DNA from: Candidatus Edwardsiibacteriota bacterium
GTDB lineage: Bacteria > Edwardsbacteria > AC1 > EtOH8
Assembly: GCA_020053305.1 (NCBI GenBank)
Contig: JAGVNJ010000039.1
Coordinates: 1-64,000, forward strand
Reading direction: 5' to 3'
DNA length: 64,000 nucleotides
Position 1 is the first letter of the stretch; every line of letters starts with the position of its first letter. The position numbers and the translations under genes were made by a program. Below are positions 24,322 to 31,332 of this stretch, piece by piece. Below the pieces are notes generated by a model that saw only the letters and a program-made list of their open reading frames with translations, made no database searches and had not been told where the DNA came from.

Positions 24322-24395
24322 TGGCTGGGGGACAGGGATTCGAACCCCGATACCATGGTCCAGAGCCATGTGTCCTGCCGTTGGACGATCCCCCA
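24322..24395 (-). tRNA. tRNA-Gln (CTG)
   Basis: A complete cloverleaf on the minus strand: acceptor TGGGGGA / TCCCCCA, anticodon loop CTCTGGA (anticodon CTG), T-arm CGGGGTTCGAATCCCTG and an encoded CCA (24324-24322). Its 5' end is 3 bases after the GIY-YIG stop codon. A second, T-arm-split copy lies at 24636-24785. Confidence 0.95.
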
Positions 24396-24398
24396 GTT

Positions 24399-24641
24399 TT
24401 ATTTGATTATTTTTTTCAGTACTTCGCGGCCCTTGCCGGATTTTAAATATCTTTCTCTTCGCAAGGCTTCGGCTTTGGCTGTGAATTCCTCTTTATGTAC
24501 CAGTACCCAGGGACGATATCCCTTGGTAAAATTGCTTCGTCCGGCATTATGGTCGGACAATCTCTTCTGCACATCCGAAGCGGAGCCAACGTACTGGGTT
24601 CCCTTGCTTAGGCTTTTTATCACATATACGTAATATGGCAT
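24399..24641 (-). CDS. Small GIY-YIG nuclease-domain protein next to tRNA-Gln
   Basis: An 80-residue single-domain protein of the UPF0213/GIY-YIG superfamily. The signature reads YYVYVIKS followed by YVGSASDVQKRLSDHNAG; the catalytic Arg (KRL) is present, and HKEEFTAKAEALRRERYLK carries the usual Glu. GIY-YIG domains cut DNA in homing endonucleases and repair enzymes, but the role of these tiny proteins is not known. Its ATG (24641) overlaps the CCA end of the split tRNA-Gln copy (codon 2 is CCA), and its stop lies 3 bases before the intact tRNA-Gln. The gene is therefore sandwiched exactly between two tRNA-Gln copies. Confidence 0.85.
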   Translation of the reverse strand: MPYYVYVIKSLSKGTQYVGSASDVQKRLSDHNAGRSNFTKGYRPWVLVHKEEFTAKAEALRRERYLKSGKGREVLKKIIK

Positions 24642-24785
24642 AGGGTGGGGATTCCCCGCCTAGGTGATGACATAAGGCATGATAAGCGGCGGGTCAGCCG
24701 CCGCTGTGCTGCGTGCATGGCATCAGGCTGAGAACCCCGATACCATGGTCCAGAGCCATGTGTCCTGCCGTTGGACGATCCCCCA
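24636..24785 (-). pseudogene. tRNA-Gln copy split by a 77-base T-loop insert
   Basis: On the minus strand the sequence from 24785 matches tRNA-Gln from acceptor through anticodon (CTG) to GGGGTTC, then a 77-base insert (24655-24731), then GAATCCCC and a diverged acceptor ending in CCA at 24636. The insert begins (plus strand) CCCGCCTA and ends GGCTGA, close to the CCCGCCTA..GGCGGA ends of the tRNA-Glu inserts, and sits at the same T-loop point. It contains nested complementary stretches (TGATG/CATCA, GCGGCGG/CCGCCGC). Unlikely to work as a tRNA; possibly a structured RNA or a scar. Confidence 0.85.
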
Positions 24786-24884
24786 ATATATAAACGATCA
24801 AGAAGATTAATTATATATCAAATCAAGGTTCTTGTCAATTAAGAAGATCAATAATTAAGAAGATCAAGAACAATAACTGCCGGA

Positions 24885-24916
24885 TGTTAAATTTGGTGGG
24901 TGTTAAATTTGGTGGG
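24885..24916 (+). repeat. Perfect 16-base tandem repeat abutting a -35 box
   Basis: TGTTAAATTTGGTGGG twice in a row (24885-24900, 24901-24916), ending exactly at the TTGACA of the promoter at 24917. A good place for a regulator of the aminotransferase gene to bind. Just upstream, AATTAAGAAGATCA also occurs twice. Confidence 0.7.
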
Positions 24917-24945
24917 TTGACACTAATCGATAATTCTGTTAAAAT
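24917..24945 (+). promoter_or_regulatory. Promoter of the first aminotransferase gene
   Basis: TTGACA (24917-24922), 17-base spacer, TAAAAT (24940-24945), 50 bases upstream of the ATG, with a tandem repeat immediately upstream. Confidence 0.7.
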
Positions 24946-24995
24946 ATAGTGCTTTAGCGAGTAAATTTATAATACCACATAGAAGGGATCCTGCC

Positions 24996-26336
24996 ATGAA
25001 AGTGTTGAAAAAACCGATCTTGAGGGGCGCCTTCCCCGGACCCAAGGCTAGGGCCATCGTTGATAGAGACCATAAATCATTATCGCCTTCCTATACCCGC
25101 TCATATCCGGCGGTCATCGAAAAGGCCCAGGGCGTCTGGATGACCGATGTGGACGGTAACGTGCTGCTGGACTTCTGCGCCGGCATCGCCGTGAATGCCA
25201 CCGGACATAGCCATCCCCAGGTGGTAAAGGCCATCACCGAGCAGGCTAATAAATTCCTGCACTATTCCGGTACCGATTTCTATTATTCACCGGAGGTGGA
25301 ACTGGCCGAGCGACTGAATGCCATCTCCCCTACCGGCAAGGACAACCGGGTGTTCTTCTGTAATTCCGGGGCCGAGGCGGTCGAAGGGGCCTTGAAGCTG
25401 GCCAGATATTACACCAAGCGTCCCCAGTTCATCGCATTCATCGGGGCCTTTCACGGCCGGACCATGGGGGCGGTGTCCTGCACCGGCTCCAAGACCACCC
25501 AGAAAAAGGGCTTCTTCCCCACCATGCCGGGCGTGACCCATGTGCCGTACCCCAACTGCTATCACTGCGTTTTCAACAAGACCTATCCCGGCTGCAAGCT
25601 GGAGTGCGTCAAATACATTGAAGATGTCGTTTTAAAAACCATCCTGCCGCCGGAGGAGGTGGCGGCCATAGTATTCGAGCCCATCCAGGGCGAGGGCGGA
25701 TATGTGGTGCCCCCCAAGGAGGCAGTGGTGGCCCTTCGGAAACTGGCCGACAAGCACGGCATGCTGCTGATCTCCGACGAGATCCAGGCCGGCATGGGGC
25801 GGACCGGCAAGTGGTTTGGCATCGATCATTTCGGGGTGAAGCCCGACATCATCACCATGGCCAAGGGCCTGGCCTCGGGCATGCCGATGGGCGCCATCAT
25901 AGCCTCTTCCCAGGTCATGAGCTGGAAGCCGGGATCCCATGGCAACACCTTCAGCGGCAACCCGGTGTGCTGTGCGGCCGGCATCGCCACTTACGATTTG
26001 GTCAAGAAAGACCTGATGAAGAACTCGGTGGTGGTGGGCAACTACATGATGGCCGAACTGAAGAAGATGCAGAGGAAGCATCCGGTCATCGGCGACATCC
26101 GCGGCAAGGGGCTGATGATCGGGGTGGAGCTGGTCAAGGACCGCAAGACCAGGGAAAAAGACCACGACCTGATGGAGGCGGTGATCCAGGAGGCCTTCAA
26201 GCGCGGCCTGTTGATGCTGGGCTGCGGCACCAACACCCTTAGAATCTGCCCGCCGCTGATCATCACCAAGCAGGAGGCCAAGGTGGGCCTGGATATCCTG
26301 GATCAGGTGCTGAAAAAGGTCGCTAAGAAGAGATAA
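24996..26336 (+). CDS. Class III aminotransferase (4-aminobutyrate aminotransferase-like)
   Basis: A 446-residue PLP enzyme of the acetylornithine/4-aminobutyrate aminotransferase group. Visible parts are DFCAGIAVNATGHSHPQV, NSGAEAVEGALKLAR, GAFHGRTMGAVSCTGS, FEPIQGEGGY, ISDEIQAGMGRTGKWF and the PLP-lysine region ITMAKGLASGMPMGA. The insertion YPNCYHCVFNKTYPGCKLECV is characteristic of a branch well represented in Thermococcales, where members include broad amino-acid racemases as well as GABA aminotransferases. So racemase activity is a real alternative. Downstream lie rocD and iorA/iorB, pointing to amino-acid catabolism. A promoter with tandem repeats precedes it. Confidence 0.88.
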   Translation: MKVLKKPILRGAFPGPKARAIVDRDHKSLSPSYTRSYPAVIEKAQGVWMTDVDGNVLLDFCAGIAVNATGHSHPQVVKAITEQANKFLHYSGTDFYYSPEVELAERLNAISPTGKDNRVFFCNSGAEAVEGALKLARYYTKRPQFIAFIGAFHGRTMGAVSCTGSKTTQKKGFFPTMPGVTHVPYPNCYHCVFNKTYPGCKLECVKYIEDVVLKTILPPEEVAAIVFEPIQGEGGYVVPPKEAVVALRKLADKHGMLLISDEIQAGMGRTGKWFGIDHFGVKPDIITMAKGLASGMPMGAIIASSQVMSWKPGSHGNTFSGNPVCCAAGIATYDLVKKDLMKNSVVVGNYMMAELKKMQRKHPVIGDIRGKGLMIGVELVKDRKTREKDHDLMEAVIQEAFKRGLLMLGCGTNTLRICPPLIITKQEAKVGLDILDQVLKKVAKKR

Positions 26337-26361
26337 CGGCTGATACGTAAGTTTAATCTTT

Positions 26362-26400
26362 GGGCAGAGTGCCGTTAAAAACAAATGGACTCTGCCCTTT
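26362..26400 (+). terminator. Probable terminator
   Basis: GGGCAGAGT (26362-26370) pairs with ACTCTGCCC (26389-26397) across an 18-base loop, followed by TTT. It lies between the two aminotransferase genes. Confidence 0.55.
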
Positions 26401-26485
26401 GTTCTGCGGTGATAGTCTTAGAGTCACTTACCTATCGTAAATTTACACAATATTAAATGAGAAACATCTAGTACAGGAGAGAGAA

Positions 26486-27688
26486 ATGGCCAGCAGCAAA
26501 GAGCTGATCAGGATCACCGAGAAATACGGGGCCCACAACTACCATCCCCTGCCGGTGGTGATATCCAAAGCCAAAGGCATCTGGGTGTGGGATGTGGAGG
26601 GTAAAAAATATCTGGACATGCTTTCCGCCTATTCGGCGGTCAATCAGGGACATCGCCATCCGGCGGTGCTTAAAGCTTTAAAAGACCAGATGGAGAGGGT
26701 AACCCTCACCAGCCGGGCTTTTCATAATGACAAGCTGGGACCGTTCCTGCAGAAGCTCTGCAAGGTATCGCAGATGGAAGTAGCCCTGCCAATGAATACC
26801 GGGGCCGAGGCGGTAGAGACCGCCATCAAACTGGCCCGTAAATGGGGCTACGAGGTCAAGCGGGTGCCCAAGAACAAGGCCGAGATCATCGTCTGTGCCG
26901 AGAATTTCCACGGCCGCACCTCCACCATCGTGGGATTCTCCACCGACCCCGACGCCTATACCGGCTTCGGGCCGGCCATGCCCGGATTCAAGATAATCCC
27001 TTATGACGATACCAAGGCCCTGGAGAATGCCATCACCAAGAATACGGTAGGATTTTTAGTGGAACCCATCCAGGGAGAGGCCGGGGTCAAGGTCCCTGCC
27101 AAGGGATATCTGGCCAAGGTCAAGCAGATCTGCAGAAAGCACAATGTCCTGTTCATAGCCGACGAGGTCCAGACCGGATTCTGCCGCACCGGGAAGTGGT
27201 TCTGCTGGCAGCATGAGAATGCCAAGCCGGACATCATGATCGTGGGCAAGGCTCTGGGCGGTGGAGTATATCCCGTCTCAGCCATCCTCAGTTCCTGGAA
27301 TATCATGAAGGTCATCAAGCCCGGCCAGCATGGCAGCACCTTCGGAGGCAATCCTCTGGCCTGTGCCGTCGGCACTGCGGCCCTGGATGTTCTGGCCCAG
27401 GAGAAACTGGATGTAAGATCCCAGCAGTTGGGCGAATATTTCCGTTCTCAACTGGGCAAGATCAAGACCAAGAAGATAAAAGACATCCGGGGCAAGGGAT
27501 TGCTGACCGGTATGGAACTTCACACTTCGGCCGGAAAGGCCAGGCCCTACTGCCTGAAAATGAAGGAAATGGGGATGCTGGCCAAGGATACGCATGAACA
27601 GACCATACGCTTTGCCCCGCCGCTGGTGATAACCAAGAAGGAAGTGGACTGGGCAATTAAAGTGATCGCTAAAGCCTTGGAAGGCTGA
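26486..27688 (+). CDS. rocD: Ornithine--oxo-acid aminotransferase
   Basis: A 400-residue class III PLP aminotransferase that moves the delta-amino group of ornithine to 2-oxoglutarate. The family fit is strong: KYGAHNYHPLPVVISKAKGIWVWDVEGKKYLDMLSAYSAVNQGHRHP, MNTGAEAVETAIKLARKWGY, ENFHGRT, ADEVQTGFCRTGKWF and the PLP-Lys region IVGKALGGGVYPVSA. Length matches RocD. A CAGGAGAG site precedes the ATG. With the aminotransferase upstream and indolepyruvate:ferredoxin oxidoreductase downstream it forms an amino-acid degradation neighbourhood that feeds 2-oxo acids to IorAB (inference). Confidence 0.92.
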   Translation: MASSKELIRITEKYGAHNYHPLPVVISKAKGIWVWDVEGKKYLDMLSAYSAVNQGHRHPAVLKALKDQMERVTLTSRAFHNDKLGPFLQKLCKVSQMEVALPMNTGAEAVETAIKLARKWGYEVKRVPKNKAEIIVCAENFHGRTSTIVGFSTDPDAYTGFGPAMPGFKIIPYDDTKALENAITKNTVGFLVEPIQGEAGVKVPAKGYLAKVKQICRKHNVLFIADEVQTGFCRTGKWFCWQHENAKPDIMIVGKALGGGVYPVSAILSSWNIMKVIKPGQHGSTFGGNPLACAVGTAALDVLAQEKLDVRSQQLGEYFRSQLGKIKTKKIKDIRGKGLLTGMELHTSAGKARPYCLKMKEMGMLAKDTHEQTIRFAPPLVITKKEVDWAIKVIAKALEG

Positions 27689-27696
27689 TATCCCAA

Positions 27697-27722
27697 GCAG
27701 CCCAGGCTAAAGCCTGGGCTGC
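27697..27722. repeat. Intergenic palindrome
   Basis: GCAGCCCAGGCT / AGCCTGGGCTGC with a 2-base loop, directly after rocD. There is no T tract, so it may be an RNA-stability or processing hairpin rather than a terminator. Confidence 0.6.
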
Positions 27723-27761
27723 GTAGTTAAATCAAATATATATATCATTGCGGAGACTTTT

Positions 27762-29531
27762 ATGAAAATGTTCCTATCGGGAAACGAAGCCGTGGCCAGG
27801 GGCGCCTGGGAGGCCGGGGTCAATGTGGTCTCGGCCTATCCCGGCACGCCGTCCACTGAGATCCTGGAAAACCTGGGAAAATACAAGGAGATCTACGCCG
27901 AATTGGCCACCAACGAAAAAGTGGGGTTGGAAGTGGCGGCCGGGGCCTCCTTTGCCGGGGCCCGGGCCCTGACCTGCATGAAGCATGTGGGCTTGAACGT
28001 GGCTGCCGACCCGCTGTTCTCCATGGCCTATATCGGTGTCAAGGGCGGATTCGTGGTGGTCAGCGCCGACGATCCCGGAATGCATTCGTCACAGAACGAG
28101 CAGGACAACCGCTATTACGCCAAGATGGCCAAGATACCATGTCTGGAACCCTCGGACAGCCAGGAATGCCTGGAGATGGCCAAGCTGGCTTTTAGCCTTT
28201 CCGAAAAATTCGATACGCCAGTCCTTTTAAGGTTGACCACCCGAATTTCCCACTCCAAAGGGGTAGTGGAAGTAGGCGAAAGAAAGGAACACAAACCCAC
28301 CGGTTATGTCAAAGATATTGTCAAGAACATTACCATTCCCGCCCATGCCCGGAAGATGCATGTCAAGGTTGAAGAGCGGCTTAAGAAGCTGGCCGATTAC
28401 GGCGAAAGCTTTTCCTATAACCGGGTGGAGAAAGGCGACAAGAAGCTGGGGATCATCACCAGCGGCATTTCCTATCAATATTCCAAGGATGTCTTTCCAG
28501 AAGCTTCTTTCTTAAAGCTGGCATTAACATTTCCCCTGCCGTCCAAGATGATCTCCGAATTCATAAATTCGGTCGACGAGATATATGTGGTTGAGGAGAA
28601 CGACACTTTCCTGGAGGAGCAGATCAAAGCCCTGGGCTATAAGGTCTCCGGCAATTGCGCCTATGAGAAGGAGATCATCGGTAAGTCCAAAATACCCATT
28701 GTGGGAGAACTCGATCCTACGGTTCTGGCCAGGGCCTTCGGCCTGCAGAAAGAATCTCCATACAAACCTTTGGAACTGCCGGCGAGGCCACCGGTGTTGT
28801 GCCCAGGATGCCCGCACCGCGGTGTTTTTTATGCCCTCAACAAGCTTAAGCTGACCGTCACCGGAGACATCGGCTGCTATACCCTGGGCATGATGGAGCC
28901 GCTTAATGCCATGGACACCGTGATCTGCATGGGCGGAAGCGTCACCGCGGCCATGGGGCTGGAAAAGGCCCTGGGGCCGGAGATGGCCAAAAAGACAGTG
29001 GCGGTTATCGGCGATTCCACCTTCTTTCATTCCGGCATCACCGGGCTAGTGGATATGGTCTACAATAACTCCCAGGGAACGGTCATCATACTCGATAACC
29101 GTATCACTGCCATGACAGGACATCAGGAGAACCCCGGCACCGGCAAGACCCTGCGGGGGCACGAGGCTCCGATAATCGAACTGGAACCACTGGTCAGATC
29201 CTGCGGAGTGGAGCATATTCAGATAATAGATCCTCTGGACCTGAAGCAAACCGAGGCGGCCATAAAAGAAGCGATCAATAACCCCGTGGTCTCCGTTATC
29301 ATTGCCAAGTCGCCCTGCATACTGATCGAGAAAAAATTCAAACCTGCCTTGAAGGTGGATGAGAATAAATGCGTGGGCTGCAAGATCTGCCTGAAGCTAG
29401 GATGTCCGGCCATTTCATTCGATAAGTCCAAAAAGAAATCCCAGATCGACCCCATGTTCTGCATAGGCTGCGAGGTATGCGCTTCGCTTTGCCCCAAACA
29501 GGCCATGGGCCGGGGCGAAGTAGTAGCGTAG
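27762..29531 (+). CDS. iorA: Indolepyruvate:ferredoxin oxidoreductase, alpha subunit
   Basis: A 589-residue subunit of the enzyme that oxidatively decarboxylates aryl 2-oxo acids to acyl-CoA while reducing ferredoxin. It has the pyrimidine-type N-terminal domain (GNEAVARGAWEAGV, SAYPGTPSTEI), the thiamine-diphosphate part (GDIGCYTLGMMEPL, VIGDSTFFHSGITGLVDMVYN), and a C-terminal 2x[4Fe-4S] ferredoxin domain with CVGCKICLKLGCP and CIGCEVCASLCPK. Start ATG follows GGAG. Its partner iorB is 464 bases downstream, separated by a four-helix-bundle gene. This enzyme is typical of anaerobic peptide- and amino-acid-fermenting organisms. Confidence 0.95.
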   Translation: MKMFLSGNEAVARGAWEAGVNVVSAYPGTPSTEILENLGKYKEIYAELATNEKVGLEVAAGASFAGARALTCMKHVGLNVAADPLFSMAYIGVKGGFVVVSADDPGMHSSQNEQDNRYYAKMAKIPCLEPSDSQECLEMAKLAFSLSEKFDTPVLLRLTTRISHSKGVVEVGERKEHKPTGYVKDIVKNITIPAHARKMHVKVEERLKKLADYGESFSYNRVEKGDKKLGIITSGISYQYSKDVFPEASFLKLALTFPLPSKMISEFINSVDEIYVVEENDTFLEEQIKALGYKVSGNCAYEKEIIGKSKIPIVGELDPTVLARAFGLQKESPYKPLELPARPPVLCPGCPHRGVFYALNKLKLTVTGDIGCYTLGMMEPLNAMDTVICMGGSVTAAMGLEKALGPEMAKKTVAVIGDSTFFHSGITGLVDMVYNNSQGTVIILDNRITAMTGHQENPGTGKTLRGHEAPIIELEPLVRSCGVEHIQIIDPLDLKQTEAAIKEAINNPVVSVIIAKSPCILIEKKFKPALKVDENKCVGCKICLKLGCPAISFDKSKKKSQIDPMFCIGCEVCASLCPKQAMGRGEVVA

Positions 29532-29582
29532 ACCAGTAGCAGAGTAGACCAGCAGGCAAGTAGGAATGAGAGGACAGTTAAG

Positions 29583-29942
29583 ATGAATAAGTTTCGCGAT
29601 CTTAAAGTGTATCAAAAAGGAATAAAATTTTCTCAACATATCTATGATCTTACCGCGTGCTTCCCTAAAAGCGAGATTTTTGGTTTGACCTCCCAATTGC
29701 GAAGAGCGGCATGCTCCATCGTATTAAATATTGCCGAGGGAGCGGGTAGCGATTCCAACCGGGAGTTCGTCAGATATTTGGAGCACAGCCAGAAATCAAC
29801 CTTTGAAATGATGGCTGGAATGGATATTGCCAAAGAGATTGGGTATGTAAACTCCAGCGACTACGATGCTTGCCAACAGGAACCAACAGAAATAAGCGTG
29901 ATGTTGAAGGGATTGCAGCAAAGCCTAAAGAAAAGGCTGTAA
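29583..29942 (+). CDS. Four-helix-bundle protein (intervening-sequence family), second copy
   Basis: A 119-residue member of the same family as 12455-12814: FRDLKVYQKGIKFSQHIYDL, FGLTSQLRRAACSIVLNIAEGAG, then EFVRYLEHSQKSTFEMMAGMDIAKEIGY. It breaks the iorA-iorB pair, which normally lie next to each other. The left flank is rich in AGTAG/AGCAG units and the right flank in CTAC/TACT units, a loose inverted pattern like the TTTAGGG flanks at 12431. Function unknown. It is less than half identical by eye to the other two copies, so these are not recent duplicates. Confidence 0.85.
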   Translation: MNKFRDLKVYQKGIKFSQHIYDLTACFPKSEIFGLTSQLRRAACSIVLNIAEGAGSDSNREFVRYLEHSQKSTFEMMAGMDIAKEIGYVNSSDYDACQQEPTEISVMLKGLQQSLKKRL

Positions 29943-29994
29943 TCGCCTTTACTACATTACTGCTATATTACACTAATACTTACCAAGGAGAACA

Positions 29995-30570
29995 ATGGAC
30001 ACAGTAAATATACTTATCTGCGGCGTCGGAGGCCAGGGGGTGCTGCTGGCCGGTGACATCATCGCCGAGACCGCCATCGCCAGCGGGTTCGACGCCAAGA
30101 AGAGCGAGGTCCACGGCATGGCCCAGCGGGGCGGCAGCGTGGTCAGCCATGTCCGCTTCGGTCAGAAGGTAAATTCCCCGCTGATCCGCCAGGGAGAGGC
30201 CGATGTTATTTTGTCATTCGAGGAGATGGAGACTGCCCGTTACCTGCAGTTCCTGAAAGCCGATGGCTGCCTGATTATCAACCGCCAGCAGATAATACCC
30301 ATGTCGGTGGCCACCGGCCAGGCGGAATATCCGGTTGACATTGTCGAAAAGATAAAACAGCAGGTGAAGAACGTGGTGCTGTGCCCCGGCATGGAACTGG
30401 CCGAGAAGGCCGGCAGCGCCAAGGCTGTCAATACAGTACTGTTAGGGGCTCTAGCCAAGAAACTGGAGTTGGCTCCCGATAAGTGGCAGGGAATCATCTC
30501 CCAGAGGGTGCCGGCCAAGACGGTGGAAATGAATAAAAAAGCCTTTGAATCTGGCTACGATCAGCAGTAA
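29995..30570 (+). CDS. iorB: Indolepyruvate:ferredoxin oxidoreductase, beta subunit
   Basis: A 191-residue gamma-type oxidoreductase subunit. The N-terminus NILICGVGGQGVLLAGDIIAETA and SEVHGMAQRGGSVVSHVRFG are diagnostic of IorB and related 2-oxo-acid:ferredoxin oxidoreductase gamma chains. It completes the enzyme begun by iorA upstream. A CAAGGAG site precedes ATG 29995. Five further genes follow closely in the same direction up to mnmA, with small gaps or overlaps, so it may head a longer transcript. Confidence 0.93.
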   Translation: MDTVNILICGVGGQGVLLAGDIIAETAIASGFDAKKSEVHGMAQRGGSVVSHVRFGQKVNSPLIRQGEADVILSFEEMETARYLQFLKADGCLIINRQQIIPMSVATGQAEYPVDIVEKIKQQVKNVVLCPGMELAEKAGSAKAVNTVLLGALAKKLELAPDKWQGIISQRVPAKTVEMNKKAFESGYDQQ

Positions 30571-30584
30571 ACTATAAGAAAACT

Positions 30585-31331
30585 GTGAGACCGTTTACCG
30601 ATATATCATCCTATTATGACCTGCTGATGCAGGATGTGGATTACCGGGAATGGACCGGCTACATAGTCCATTTGATCCAGCGGGCGGGGACGCCCAAAGA
30701 TAGTGCCCTGCTGGATCTGGCTTGTGGCACCGGGACATCGGCCTTGCTGTTTGCCAGGGCGGGATATAAGGTAAGCGGAAGGGATTTGTCACGAGGGATG
30801 CTGGACGCCGCCCAGGCCAAAGCGAAAAAAAGCGGACTAAAAATTAAATTCCAACCAGGCGATATCCGAAAATTTTCCACCAAAGATAAGTATTCGATAA
30901 TTACCTGCCTTTTTGACAGCATGAATTACCTGCTTAAGGAGGAGGAATTCCTCAGTGCCTGCAGATGTGCCCAAGAGGCCTTGTCCGGGCCGGGGCTATT
31001 CATATTTGACGTTAATACCATCTTTGCCCTCACCAAATATTGGGATCAGAGGCTGGAGGTGAAAGAAGCCGAAGGAGTGGTTTCCATTTGGCGGAACAGC
31101 TACGATTTCGTAAGCCATCATGCCAATCTATCTCTGACGCTGTTCGTCCCGCGTGGAAAGGGGTATAAGAGGATAGATGAATTCCACCAGGAGAAGGCCT
31201 TCCCTTTGGATGATGTGAAGTCAATGCTTAAAAAAGCCGGTTTCGAAAAAATAGAGGTATTCAAGCACTTGACCCTAGAGCCGGCCCAGCCCAACACCAT
31301 CCGGGCCACCATAATCGCCTATAAGAAATAA
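30585..31331 (+). CDS. SAM-dependent class I methyltransferase
   Basis: A 248-residue methyltransferase. The SAM-binding loop is LLDLACGTGTSALLFARAGY, followed by SGRDLSRGMLDAAQ and FQPGDIRKF. The C-terminal half resembles small-molecule methyltransferases with VVSIWRNSYDF. The start is GTG 30585, 15 bases after iorB; no better ATG is in frame before the SAM motif. Substrate unknown. Confidence 0.85.
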   Translation: MRPFTDISSYYDLLMQDVDYREWTGYIVHLIQRAGTPKDSALLDLACGTGTSALLFARAGYKVSGRDLSRGMLDAAQAKAKKSGLKIKFQPGDIRKFSTKDKYSIITCLFDSMNYLLKEEEFLSACRCAQEALSGPGLFIFDVNTIFALTKYWDQRLEVKEAEGVVSIWRNSYDFVSHHANLSLTLFVPRGKGYKRIDEFHQEKAFPLDDVKSMLKKAGFEKIEVFKHLTLEPAQPNTIRATIIAYKK

Positions 31332-31332
31332 T

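Noticed and set aside
19915-24395. Integrative element with tRNA attachment sites
   Set aside because: tRNA 3'-end duplications suggest att sites, but no integrase, excisionase or phage gene lies in the window, and the copies are tandem and local.
24121-24633. Plus-strand frame across the MFS gene end, terminator and tRNA-Gln
   Set aside because: It overlaps an MFS gene end, a terminator, an intact tRNA and the antisense of a GIY-YIG gene; no coding signal of its own.
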